From: Pontibacter amylolyticus
Lineage (GTDB): Bacteria > Bacteroidota > Bacteroidia > Cytophagales > Hymenobacteraceae
NCBI RefSeq assembly: GCF_014638845.1
Contig: NZ_BMFP01000001.1
Span: forward strand, 1 to 64,000
DNA length: 64,000 nucleotides
Direction: 5' to 3'
Shown here: positions 8,665 through 16,753 of the stretch, piece after piece
How positions within the stretch are numbered: position 1 is the stretch's first letter
How the letters are laid out: each line of letters opens with the position of its first letter
Program-made: the position numbers and the translations under genes
The notes under the pieces: generated by a model
Database searches by the model: none
Seen by the model: only the letters and a program-made list of their open reading frames with translations
What the model was told of the DNA's origin: nothing

Positions 8665-8729
8665 CACATCAATATCAAGCAAATAAACAGTATTTCACAA
8701 CACACCTTAACCAATGGAGGACACCGCAC

Positions 8730-10910
8730 ATGTCAACTAATGTAGGAACCACCTTAGAACCGAACCCGAAACGGGTAGGTCAGGATTCAGGGGGGATAGA
8801 ATCCTTTTTCTACGACAACAAGATTGTTCGCGACTTTGGTATCGCCACCGTATTCTGGGGCGTAGCCGGTATGATCATCGGTACGCTGATCGCGTTCCAG
8901 CTCGCAAACCCCGACGTGAACATGGGCAACCAGTACACGACTTTTGGCCGTATCAGGCCGCTTCACACCAATGCGGTGATCTTTGCCTTCGTGGGCAACG
9001 CCATCTTTATGGGGGTGTACTACTCGCTGCAGCGCCTCTGTAAGTCGCGCATGTACAGCGACAAACTCAGTAAACTGAACTTCTGGGGCTGGCAGCTGAT
9101 CATTGTAGCCGCTCTGATCACACTTCCGTTGGGTATCACGACTTCTAAAGAGTATGCCGAGTTGGAGTGGCCAATCGACATCGCCATTACACTGGTATGG
9201 GTGGTATTCGGTTGGAACATGTTCGGCACCATTGCCAAGCGTCGCGAAAAGCACATGTACGTAGCCATCTGGTTCTATATTGCCACGTTCCTGACGGTAG
9301 CGGTGCTGCACATTGTAAACTCTTACGAACTGCCTGTTACCTTCTGGAAAAGCTACTCTGGCTATGCCGGGGTACAGGATGCGTTGGTGCAGTGGTGGTA
9401 TGGCCACAACGCGGTGGCGTTCTTCCTGACCACGCCGTTCCTGGGCCTGATGTACTACTTCCTGCCAAAGGCGGCGAATCGTCCGGTATACTCATACAGA
9501 CTTTCCATCATCCACTTTTGGTCGCTGATCTTCATCTACATCTGGGCTGGTCCGCACCACTTGCTGTATACCTCACTGCCTGACTGGGCTCAGTCACTGG
9601 GCGTAGTTTTCTCGGTGATGCTGATCGCTCCAAGCTGGGGTGGTATGATCAACGGTCTGCTTACCCTGCGTGGCGCCTGGGACAAGGTGCGTGAAGAGCC
9701 GGTACTGAAGTTTATGGTTGTGGCGATCACCGCTTACGGTATGGCTACTTTCGAAGGACCGATGCTGTCGCTGAAGAACGTAAACGCCATCGCGCACTTT
9801 ACTGACTGGATCGTAGCACACGTGCACGTAGGTGCGCTGGGCTGGAACGGCTTCCTGACCTTCGCGATGCTGTACTGGTTATTCCCACGCCTGTACAAAA
9901 CGCAACTACACTCTAAGAAGCTGGCCAACGCGCACTTCTGGCTGGGTACACTGGGTATCCTGTTCTACGCCATCCCAATGTATTGGGCAGGTTTCACCCA
10001 GGGCCTGATGTGGAAACAGTTCACGCCGGAAGGCACCCTGCAGTACTCTAACTTCCTGGAGACTGTGCTGCAGATCGTACCAATGTACTACCTGCGTGGT
10101 ATCGGCGGCGTGCTATACCTAAGCGGTGTTTTCCTGATGATCTATAACCTGTACAAGACGGCTAAGTCTGGTGCGCTGGAAGCAAACGAGGCGGCAGTAG
10201 CTCCTCCGATTGTGAAAGAAGTGAGCCACAACGCCGGTCACTGGCACAGCTGGATCGAGAAACGACCAATGCAAATGGCGATCTGGGCGACCGTAGCGAT
10301 CCTGATCGGTGGTCTGGTAGAGTTTATACCGGCCTTCGTGATCAAGTCGAACGTGCCGACCATCGCCAGCGTGAAGCCTTATACCTCACTGGAGCTACAA
10401 GGCCGTGACCTCTACATCAAAGAGGGCTGCGTGAACTGCCACACGCAAATGGTGCGTCCATTCAGATCAGAGACCGAACGCTACGGCGAGTACTCTAAAG
10501 CAGGCGAGTTCGTGTACGACCACAACTTCCTGTGGGGCTCCAAGCGTACCGGTCCGGATCTGCACAGAGTGGGTGGCAAGTATCCGCACAGCTGGCACTA
10601 CCACCACATGCTCGACCCGACTTCCATGTCACCGGGCTCCATTATGCCGGCCTACCCGTGGCTGTTTGAGCAGGATGTGGACCTGACCACCACGCAGAAG
10701 AAACTCGAAGTGCTGAAGCAACTGGGTGTTCCTTACGAAGACGAGTACATCGCCAACGCAAACGAGGAGCTGATGAAGCAAGCCCGAGCCATCACCGCCG
10801 ACCTGGCCAAAGAAGGACTGGAAGTACGGCCTGAGACGGAAATTGTGGCCCTGATTGCTTACCTGCAACGACTGGGCACGGACATTAAGGTAAAGGAAAC
10901 ACAGGAGTAA
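8730..10910 (+). CDS. ccoNO: cbb3-type cytochrome c oxidase, fused subunits I and II (CcoN-CcoO)
   Basis: Catalytic core of the high-affinity terminal oxidase, reducing oxygen to water and pumping protons in the inner membrane. Residues 1 to about 475 are CcoN: 12 or more membrane helices with the haem and CuB histidines in segments such as RPLHTNAV, WYGHNAVAFF, GPHHLLYT and VAHVHVGALGWNG. A linker and one further helix lead into CcoO, whose single c-type haem motif is CVNCH (C567, C570, H571), followed by MVRPFRSETERYGEYS and a distal methionine region. The usual separate genes are joined in one 726-aa frame, as known in other Bacteroidota. GGAGG at 8716-8720 is the ribosome-binding site for ATG 8730. 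Confidence 0.96.
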   Translation: MSTNVGTTLEPNPKRVGQDSGGIESFFYDNKIVRDFGIATVFWGVAGMIIGTLIAFQLANPDVNMGNQYTTFGRIRPLHTNAVIFAFVGNAIFMGVYYSLQRLCKSRMYSDKLSKLNFWGWQLIIVAALITLPLGITTSKEYAELEWPIDIAITLVWVVFGWNMFGTIAKRREKHMYVAIWFYIATFLTVAVLHIVNSYELPVTFWKSYSGYAGVQDALVQWWYGHNAVAFFLTTPFLGLMYYFLPKAANRPVYSYRLSIIHFWSLIFIYIWAGPHHLLYTSLPDWAQSLGVVFSVMLIAPSWGGMINGLLTLRGAWDKVREEPVLKFMVVAITAYGMATFEGPMLSLKNVNAIAHFTDWIVAHVHVGALGWNGFLTFAMLYWLFPRLYKTQLHSKKLANAHFWLGTLGILFYAIPMYWAGFTQGLMWKQFTPEGTLQYSNFLETVLQIVPMYYLRGIGGVLYLSGVFLMIYNLYKTAKSGALEANEAAVAPPIVKEVSHNAGHWHSWIEKRPMQMAIWATVAILIGGLVEFIPAFVIKSNVPTIASVKPYTSLELQGRDLYIKEGCVNCHTQMVRPFRSETERYGEYSKAGEFVYDHNFLWGSKRTGPDLHRVGGKYPHSWHYHHMLDPTSMSPGSIMPAYPWLFEQDVDLTTTQKKLEVLKQLGVPYEDEYIANANEELMKQARAITADLAKEGLEVRPETEIVALIAYLQRLGTDIKVKETQE

Positions 10911-10917
10911 TAAAACG

Positions 10918-10992
10918 ACACAAGTATCACGTATCACGACACACGATCATCATAAGTCGTGATACTTGATTCGAGATACGTGATACGAGTGT
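10918..10992. repeat. Inverted repeat with tandem GTATCACG units between ccoNO and ccoQ
   Basis: Arm 10918-10937 pairs with 10973-10992 at 17 of 20 positions. A second pairing is possible inside the element: 10921-10931 with 10958-10968, a perfect 11 bp. Both arms are built of two GTATCACG-like units. The same unit recurs in the hemF/E1 intergenic region (57290-57467), so this is a small repeat family. It could attenuate ccoNO relative to ccoQP or stabilise an mRNA end. Confidence 0.8.
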
Positions 10993-11009
10993 CCAAATAG
11001 CCGAAAACA

Positions 11010-11204
11010 ATGTACAAGAACGTGTTACAAGCCATAGAAGGCATTGAAATATACCCGCTCATTTCATTTACGATCTTCTTTTTGTTCTTCCTGGGGCTGC
11101 TGGTTTACGTGGCTTTGATGGACAAGAAGTATGTGAGCAACATGAGCAGCTTCGCCTGTGGCGACGATGAGGAAGAACAAACAATAGGAGGGAACATACA
11201 ATGA
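11010..11204 (+). CDS. ccoQ: cbb3 oxidase small subunit CcoQ-like
   Basis: A 64-aa protein with one transmembrane helix (FTIFFLFFLGLLVYVALM) and a short charged tail (SFACGDDEEE). Its size, topology and place between ccoNO and ccoP fit CcoQ, the small subunit that stabilises the oxidase. Sequence conservation in CcoQ is low, so the call rests mostly on context. The stop codon overlaps the ATG of ccoP by four bases, which points to translational coupling. Confidence 0.75.
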   Translation: MYKNVLQAIEGIEIYPLISFTIFFLFFLGLLVYVALMDKKYVSNMSSFACGDDEEEQTIGGNIQ

Positions 11205-12397
11205 AATCTCCCATAATTAAACTGAGACAGCTGGCCCTGGCGGCCGGTTTTGTCCTGCTGACGGGTGCAACAGCTTTTGCGCAGGATGCAGTGCAAGGCA
11301 AGAAAATATTTGAAGGGAACTGCGCCGCCTGCCACAGCATGGATGCTGACGTGGTAGGACCAGCCCTGAAAGACGTGCACGAGCGCCGTGGTGACGAATG
11401 GTTACACAAATTTATTAGCAACTCGCAGGAACTGATTCAATCAGGTGATGCGGATGCCGTAGCCGTTTACGAGAAGTTCAACAAAATGCCGATGCCGGCT
11501 TTCGGGAGCTCCCTCACAGAAGACGACATCAGCCATGTGATCGCTTACATAAAAGAGGCCAGCGCTGCTGCTCCTGCCGTGGCAGAAGAGCCGGCAGCCA
11601 CGACAACCGCTGAAGCGGCAGCCCCGGCTGCCGTGCAGGAAGTTGCCTTCATGGATCTGCCTCCAATCGTTCACTTTATCTACGGCCTGGTTGGTCTGAT
11701 CATCCTCCTTATTATCGTAGTGCTATTTACGCTCTTCCGACTGATCGTGCCAATGATGGGCGACTCTCTGAAAGACGAGGAGTTTCAGACTACATTCTCT
11801 GGACGTGTATACGCCCTGCTGAGCGGTGATGCCACCGTCATGACAGGCAAGGCAAAGGACGTAATTCACTCCACCCACGATTTTGACGGTATACAGGAGT
11901 ATGACAACGACCTGCCGCCCTGGTGGAAGTACCTGTTCTACGTGACCATCGTGTTTGCTGTGGGTTACATGCTGCACTACCACGTGTTCCGCACCGGAGC
12001 GCTTCAGATAGAGGAGTATGAGACAGAAATGGCGCAGGCAGCCCTGATTACCGCCCAGAACGTGGAAGACCCGAACGCGGTCACCAACTTTGAAGTGCTG
12101 ACAGACGCTGCAGCCCTGGAGTCCGGCAAGGCCCTCTACATCCAGAACTGCGCCGCCTGCCACGGCCAGGCCGGTGAAGGAACGGTAGGCCCTAACCTGA
12201 CGGATGAATACTGGCTACACGGAGGCGATGTGAACGATATCTTCAAGACCGTGAAGTTCGGTGTGCCAAGCAAGGGCATGGTGCCTTGGCAGGGCAAACT
12301 GACCAAAGACCAGATGCTGGAAGTGAGCAGCTATATCCTGTCTCTGCAGGGCAGCAACCCGCCAAATGCCAAAGAGGCGCAAGGCGAAAAAGAATAA
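11201..12397 (+). CDS. ccoP: cbb3 oxidase cytochrome c subunit III (CcoP), split haem-domain arrangement
   Basis: Electron-entry subunit of the cbb3 oxidase, 398 aa. A cleavable-looking signal peptide (ending ATAFAQ, about residue 28) precedes a first cytochrome c domain with CAACH at residues 41-45. An Ala/Pro/Glu-rich linker follows, then two membrane helices (about 155-185 and 243-265, the latter PPWWKYLFY as in CcoP/FixP N termini). A second cytochrome c domain has CAACH at residues 317-321. Classical CcoP has both haem domains after the membrane part; here one has been placed in front. The gene starts four bases inside ccoQ and ends before a terminator at 12415. Confidence 0.93.
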   Translation: MKSPIIKLRQLALAAGFVLLTGATAFAQDAVQGKKIFEGNCAACHSMDADVVGPALKDVHERRGDEWLHKFISNSQELIQSGDADAVAVYEKFNKMPMPAFGSSLTEDDISHVIAYIKEASAAAPAVAEEPAATTTAEAAAPAAVQEVAFMDLPPIVHFIYGLVGLIILLIIVVLFTLFRLIVPMMGDSLKDEEFQTTFSGRVYALLSGDATVMTGKAKDVIHSTHDFDGIQEYDNDLPPWWKYLFYVTIVFAVGYMLHYHVFRTGALQIEEYETEMAQAALITAQNVEDPNAVTNFEVLTDAAALESGKALYIQNCAACHGQAGEGTVGPNLTDEYWLHGGDVNDIFKTVKFGVPSKGMVPWQGKLTKDQMLEVSSYILSLQGSNPPNAKEAQGEKE

Positions 12398-12414
12398 ACC
12401 AACCCTTGTGTGAG

Positions 12415-12446
12415 AGGCAGGCATTCGAAAGGGTGCCTGCCTTTTG
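12415..12446 (+). terminator. Intrinsic terminator after ccoP
   Basis: AGGCAGGCA (12415-12423) pairs perfectly with TGCCTGCCT (12434-12442) and is followed by TTTG and further T residues. It separates the ccoNO-Q-P transcript from ccoG, which has its own promoter. Confidence 0.75.
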
Positions 12447-12456
12447 CGTTTGAGGG

Positions 12457-12527
12457 GATTACTGATGACAATCACCTGGAAGAATGACATTGGTCATCTT
12501 TTTACAGACCGCAAATCTGGAATTTTG
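12457..12527 (+). promoter_or_regulatory. ccoG promoter with tandem FNR-class sites
   Basis: TGAT-N4-ATCA at 12463-12474 (centre 12468.5) and ATGAC-N4-GTCAT at 12484-12497 (centre 12490.5) are 22 bp apart. The -7 element GAATTTTG is at 12520-12527, again 33.5 bp from the proximal centre to TTTG. The block 12457-12502 is a one-mismatch copy of the ccoNO promoter block. Confidence 0.75.
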
Positions 12528-12614
12528 TGTCAGCAAAGAGCAGCACAAGGCTGTAGCTGGCTACCAGTATAACTTTCAACAGGCAGGATTAATATCCGCA
12601 CAAATTAAACTGCC

Positions 12615-14021
12615 ATGGCAATTAAATCGCACACCGCCCCGGACGAATTCCGGGACCACATCTCGACAGTAGACGAGCATGGAAAAAGGGTATGGGTGTA
12701 CCCTAAAAAACCCAAAGGCAAACTTTATGACTACAGGAAGTGGGTGAGCTACGGCTTGCTGACGCTTCTGTTCATTGGGCCTTTCATCAAGATAAACGGA
12801 CTGCCGCTGCTGATGCTCAACATCGTAGAGCGCAAGTTCGTGATCTTCGGCGTCCTCTTCTGGCCCCAGGATTTCTTTATCCTGGTGCTGGCCTTCCTGG
12901 CCCTGGTGGTGTTCATCATCCTGTTCACGGTAGTTTACGGCCGTTTGTTCTGTGGCTGGGTCTGCCCGCAGACCATCTTCCTCGAAATGGTTTTCCGCCG
13001 CATCGAGTACCTGATCGAGGGCGACTACACCAAGCAGCGCGCCCTGAACAAGATGCCCTGGAACACGGAGAAGATCCTGAAGAAGAGCTCCAAGACCGCT
13101 ATTTTCCTGTTGATCTCCTTTGTGATCTCCAACTTGTTCCTGGCCTATATAATAGGTATAGATGAACTGAAGAAAGTGATAGTAGAAGGCCCCCTCAACC
13201 ATATGGCTGGCTTTGGCTCTCTACTGGCTTTCACGGGCGTGTTTTACTGGGTGTTCGCATACTTCCGCGAGCAGGTATGTACCATCGTTTGTCCGTACGG
13301 CCGTCTGCAAGGGGTGATGCTCGACAAGAAAAGTCTGACAGTTGCTTACGACTACGGGCGGGGTGAGCCGCGCGGCAAGCTGCGCAAAGGGCAGGAGCGC
13401 ACCGATGGTGATTGCATTGACTGCCACCAGTGCGTGCAGGTATGCCCGACAGGTATAGACATTCGCAACGGAGCACAGCAGCTGGAGTGCATTAACTGTA
13501 CCGCCTGCATCGATGCCTGCAACGACATCATGCGCATGATCGACAAGCCGGAAGGCCTGATCCGTTATGATTCTGAAGAAGCCATAGCTGAAGGTCGCCA
13601 GTGGAAACTCTTTACGCCACGCGTGATGGGCTACAGTGCCGTGCTGATGTTACTTATGGTGGTGCTCACGACACTGTTGCTGACCCGCGACGATGCCCAG
13701 GCCACGATACTGCGTACGCCAGGTCAGCTATACCAGAAAACAGAGCAGGGCACGGTGAAGAATCTGTATAACATCTCCGTGATCAACAAAACGAATTTTG
13801 ACATGCCGCTGACCCTGAAACTGCACAACACGGACGGCACGATCCAGATGGTAGGCAGCGAACTGGTACTACCGGCACAGGGCAAGGCGGATGGGGTGTT
13901 CTTCGCTGAGATCCCACAAGATCAGCTGACAGGCATGAACGCCAAGATCGAGATTGGAGTGTACCACGGTGGTGACCTCATCACCACACAGGACACCAAG
14001 TTTCTGGCCCCAGCTAAATAA
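12615..14021 (+). CDS. ccoG: cbb3 oxidase accessory iron-sulfur protein CcoG (RdxA/FixG)
   Basis: Membrane-bound ferredoxin-like protein, proposed in the family to reduce copper during cbb3 assembly. The 468-aa product has several transmembrane helices, a conserved FCGWVCPQT motif, a second CPYGR motif, and two [4Fe-4S] clusters from DCIDCHQCVQVCP and ECINCTACIDAC (about residues 262-305). A last helix is followed by a periplasmic Ig-like domain, the normal FixG C terminus. Length is typical (about 470 aa). It leads the ccoG-ccoH-TauE-like unit, with ccoH 41 bp and the TauE-like gene 4 bp further on. Confidence 0.95.
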   Translation: MAIKSHTAPDEFRDHISTVDEHGKRVWVYPKKPKGKLYDYRKWVSYGLLTLLFIGPFIKINGLPLLMLNIVERKFVIFGVLFWPQDFFILVLAFLALVVFIILFTVVYGRLFCGWVCPQTIFLEMVFRRIEYLIEGDYTKQRALNKMPWNTEKILKKSSKTAIFLLISFVISNLFLAYIIGIDELKKVIVEGPLNHMAGFGSLLAFTGVFYWVFAYFREQVCTIVCPYGRLQGVMLDKKSLTVAYDYGRGEPRGKLRKGQERTDGDCIDCHQCVQVCPTGIDIRNGAQQLECINCTACIDACNDIMRMIDKPEGLIRYDSEEAIAEGRQWKLFTPRVMGYSAVLMLLMVVLTTLLLTRDDAQATILRTPGQLYQKTEQGTVKNLYNISVINKTNFDMPLTLKLHNTDGTIQMVGSELVLPAQGKADGVFFAEIPQDQLTGMNAKIEIGVYHGGDLITTQDTKFLAPAK

Positions 14022-14062
14022 AGACAGCTTTAATTAAGAGCAACCATTCAAGCGCATTCATC

Positions 14063-14530
14063 ATGACAACTGATAATAATAAAAAATTCACTTTCTGGCC
14101 TTATGCCATCGTCATTGGGTTGGTATCCTTTATGGGGTACATCATCTACTTTGTGATACAGGCCATGAACCAGGATGTAGACCTGGTGAGCAAAGACTAC
14201 TACGCCCAGGAGATCGCCTACCAGGACCAGATAGACCGGGTACGCCGCACGCAGGCTTTGGGCGATGTGATGCTGCAGTACAACGAAGAGGCAGGCAACA
14301 TCCTGCTGCAGGTACCGGCTACCTACCAGGACAAAAAGTTGAGCGGCACGATCACGCTGTTCCGCCCGTCGGATGACAAGCTGGACAAGGAGCTTCCTTT
14401 GCAGCTTGGCCGTGACAAAAGCCAGCTCATTGAGGTGGGCGACCTTGAGAAAGGACTGTGGAAAGTTCGCGTCAATTTCAGTGACGGGGCAGAGGCGTAT
14501 TATTCAGAAAAAACCATCCAAATAAAATAA
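14063..14530 (+). CDS. ccoH: FixH/CcoH family assembly protein
   Basis: A 155-aa protein with one N-terminal membrane helix (YAIVIGLVSFMGYIIYFVIQ) and a periplasmic beta-rich domain. The conserved FixH segment DLVSKDYYAQEIAYQDQIDR follows the helix. In the family this protein associates with the oxidase and CcoI during maturation. It lies between ccoG and the DsbD-like gene, the standard order. The next start is 4 bp after the stop. Confidence 0.92.
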   Translation: MTTDNNKKFTFWPYAIVIGLVSFMGYIIYFVIQAMNQDVDLVSKDYYAQEIAYQDQIDRVRRTQALGDVMLQYNEEAGNILLQVPATYQDKKLSGTITLFRPSDDKLDKELPLQLGRDKSQLIEVGDLEKGLWKVRVNFSDGAEAYYSEKTIQIK

Positions 14531-14534
14531 AGCC

Positions 14535-15251
14535 ATGATCTGGGCAGGATTTCTATTTGGTTTACTAGGCAGTTTCCATTGTGTCGGGATGTGCGGCCCT
14601 ATAGCAATGGCGCTACCATTTGTCGGGAGCTCCGGCTGGCGTTACTACGTCGGCCGGCTCCTGTACAATGGTGGTCGCATCGTTACCTACGCATCGTTGG
14701 GCGCGCTCGCAGGCGCCTTTGGTCAGTCACTCGAGATGGCGGGCCTTCAGCAAACCGTTTCCATAGTTTCCGGTGTGCTGATCTTATTGTTGCTGGTTTT
14801 GCCGGCTGCTTTCAAGGGCAGGGCTTCCAACGTGCTGGGAACAGACAAAGTGATGGTTTGGGTACGTAAAAAGCTCGGTTTTTATTTCCAGAAAAACTCA
14901 CTGGGATCCCTTTTTATGGTGGGGATGCTCAACGGTCTGCTTCCCTGTGGATTCGTTTACATTGCCCTGGCTGGCGCCATCAGCGCCCCAGGTATAGGCG
15001 GTGCCATGCTCTACATGGCGCTCTTTGGGTTGGGCACTTTCCCGCTCATGTACATCGTCTCGCTGTCAGGCAAACTCATCAGCCTGAAGGTGCGGGGCAT
15101 GTTTAACCGGGCTGTCCCTTATGTGGGCATGGTACTGGCCGTGCTGTTCATTGTGCGCGGACTTGGCCTCGGTATACCTTACCTGAGCCCCGAAGTAGTG
15201 CAGACGGCGCAGCACACCACTGAAATGAGCTGTTGCTCAAAGCCAAAATAA
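14535..15251 (+). CDS. DsbD-like/TauE-SafE family membrane protein of the cco cluster
   Basis: A 238-aa inner-membrane protein with about six helices, of the small DsbD-related family often annotated as a sulfite exporter but found beside cbb3 genes. The N-terminal motif FHCVGMCGP has C16-x3-C20, and C138 lies in LLPCGF; both are typical and suggest copper or thiol handling. The C terminus ends in SCCSKPK, an extra vicinal cysteine pair that could bind copper. Operon position after ccoH supports a role in oxidase maturation, perhaps copper delivery. Substrate is not proven by the sequence. Confidence 0.82.
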   Translation: MIWAGFLFGLLGSFHCVGMCGPIAMALPFVGSSGWRYYVGRLLYNGGRIVTYASLGALAGAFGQSLEMAGLQQTVSIVSGVLILLLLVLPAAFKGRASNVLGTDKVMVWVRKKLGFYFQKNSLGSLFMVGMLNGLLPCGFVYIALAGAISAPGIGGAMLYMALFGLGTFPLMYIVSLSGKLISLKVRGMFNRAVPYVGMVLAVLFIVRGLGLGIPYLSPEVVQTAQHTTEMSCCSKPK

Positions 15252-15350
15252 TTTAAAGCCAATACTGTTAAAAGTCACTTTTTCGGATGACGCAACTCAC
15301 TGCAGCCGAAACGGACTACCTATACCTTTACACTAATAACCTATACTACT

Positions 15351-16253
15351 ATGATGACGCTATCGCAGACCAAACGCATTCTGGTTCCGCTGGACCTAAA
15401 CGAAACGGGGGAGGACCTGTTGTACTATGCCGGGCAATTGGCACATGCGCTGGGGGCGGAGCTATACCTGTTCCATGCCTGCAAAACGGCTGACATGACT
15501 TTCACGCAACAAAGCAGCTGCATTCAAAAGCTGCGCTCGTTTGCCGAGCGTGTTTTCAGCCGAGAGTTCAATGCCGCCAAAGTTGCCGCCCCTTTTGACT
15601 GTGTGGTGCGCCCCGGGCAAATTCGCGACAGCATACAGGCCGTCGTACAGGACTATCAGATTGATCTGGTACTGATGGACGCAGGAGCACGTGCGAACAA
15701 AGGCATTACGGGTGAAGCGGCAGAACTAACTGCAGCCATCATGGACCTGGTGTACTGCCCGGTCATGGTGCTTCCGGCCTCTGTCAGGTATAGGAAGCTC
15801 AAAAACCTGATTTTTGCCACCGACTTTACCGACCAGGACCAGCGGGTCCTCTTCCGGATAGCCGACCTTGCCCAGCAGCTAAAAGCTAAGTTAACGCTCG
15901 TGCAGGTATACAGCGAAGAGGAGCGCTCCCAACTGTGCACCTACAAAGCAGCCATGATGGAACTTGAAAAGCAGCTGAAAGGCCGTAAAGTAGCGTTCAG
16001 GTTGCTGGAGGAAGAAGACGTGTTGGAGGGCATCAGTGAGTTTGCTGAAGAGGATTCGGCTGACTTGCTCATACTGGCCACCCAGGATAATTACCTGATG
16101 GAGCGCCTCTTCAGCACGAACTACATGAAAACCATGGCCTTCCACACCCGCATCCCGCTGCTGACCTACCGACAGCATAAGAAAAAGCCTTGCTCCGGCT
16201 GCTGTGCGAACTGCAAAAGCAAACAAGCGCAACTTCAAGCAACCATTCAGTAA
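15351..16253 (+). CDS. Two-domain universal stress protein with cysteine-rich tail
   Basis: A 300-aa cytoplasmic protein with two UspA-type domains: the first begins RILVPLDLNE, the second KNLIFATDFT near residue 147. A canonical G-2x-G-9x-G(S/T) ATP motif is not evident. The unusual part is the C-terminal tail, in which C281, C284, C285 and C288 form CxxCCxxC, a likely metal site. With the copper-handling genes upstream this suggests a link to copper or redox stress, which is inference. ATG codons at 15351 and 15354 are both possible starts. A 99-bp gap with no obvious terminator separates it from the upstream gene. Confidence 0.85.
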   Translation: MMTLSQTKRILVPLDLNETGEDLLYYAGQLAHALGAELYLFHACKTADMTFTQQSSCIQKLRSFAERVFSREFNAAKVAAPFDCVVRPGQIRDSIQAVVQDYQIDLVLMDAGARANKGITGEAAELTAAIMDLVYCPVMVLPASVRYRKLKNLIFATDFTDQDQRVLFRIADLAQQLKAKLTLVQVYSEEERSQLCTYKAAMMELEKQLKGRKVAFRLLEEEDVLEGISEFAEEDSADLLILATQDNYLMERLFSTNYMKTMAFHTRIPLLTYRQHKKKPCSGCCANCKSKQAQLQATIQ

Positions 16254-16266
16254 ACGCGCTTCCACT

Positions 16267-16641
16267 ATGGCAGTCAGGGATTTCATAAAAAAGGGTATGA
16301 TTGAAGGGGAAACAGAAACCCTGGAGCGTGGAAACTGCATCTTCAGAAAAGGAGATCAGGCCTCGTTCTTATACCTTGTTACACAGGGCAGCGTGGCGCT
16401 TGCAGGCTATACAACAGGTATAGACGAGCAGGTAGTTGCCCCACCAGACTTTTTACTTGGAATCACTGACCTGCTTCATGAAACCTACAGTTTCACGGCC
16501 TATACCTTGGAGCACACAGAGCTGATCAGGATAGAAAGGGATGCCGTACAAAAAGCACTACAGGAGAACCCGATGCTGCGCCTATACCTGCTTAAGATGA
16601 TGAGCTGGGAAGCAAGCCTCACCAAGACAATATACGAATAA
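16267..16641 (+). CDS. Stand-alone cyclic-nucleotide-binding-like domain protein
   Basis: A 124-aa protein made almost only of a Crp-type beta-barrel domain (GNCIFRKGD, LYLVTQGSVAL, then the helix MLRLYLLKMM). It stops where the dimer helix of a Crp/Fnr regulator would lead into the DNA-binding domain; no helix-turn-helix is present. The frame remains open upstream into the stress-protein gene, but ATG 16267, 13 bp after that gene stops, is the sensible start. It could be a ligand sensor, a dimer partner of the FNR-like protein, or a degraded regulator. A terminator follows directly. Confidence 0.75.
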   Translation: MAVRDFIKKGMIEGETETLERGNCIFRKGDQASFLYLVTQGSVALAGYTTGIDEQVVAPPDFLLGITDLLHETYSFTAYTLEHTELIRIERDAVQKALQENPMLRLYLLKMMSWEASLTKTIYE

Positions 16642-16661
16642 ACCAACCCTTTTATGTACAG

Positions 16662-16697
16662 GAGCCGGTAGCCGATAGCTGCCGGCTCTTTGTTTTT
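16662..16697 (+). terminator. Intrinsic terminator after the cNMP-domain gene
   Basis: GAGCCGGTAGC (16662-16672) pairs with GCTGCCGGCTC (16678-16688), one T-G wobble, loop CGATA, followed by TTTGTTTTT. It closes the stress-protein unit. Confidence 0.85.
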
Positions 16698-16753
16698 ACA
16701 ACTTATACCTAAAGCTGGTAGTAAACAGAAGCAGTTTGATCACGCCACATTTT

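Noticed and set aside
8713..8739. Tiny frame starting at an ATG inside the ccoNO leader
   Set aside because: It overlaps the Shine-Dalgarno sequence and the ccoNO start out of frame, and ends after eight codons; no evidence for translation.
15260..15350. Possible FNR-class site upstream of the universal stress gene
   Set aside because: Only scattered half-sites (AGTCAC, GGATGAC) with the wrong spacing; it does not fit the two-site geometry of the cco promoters.
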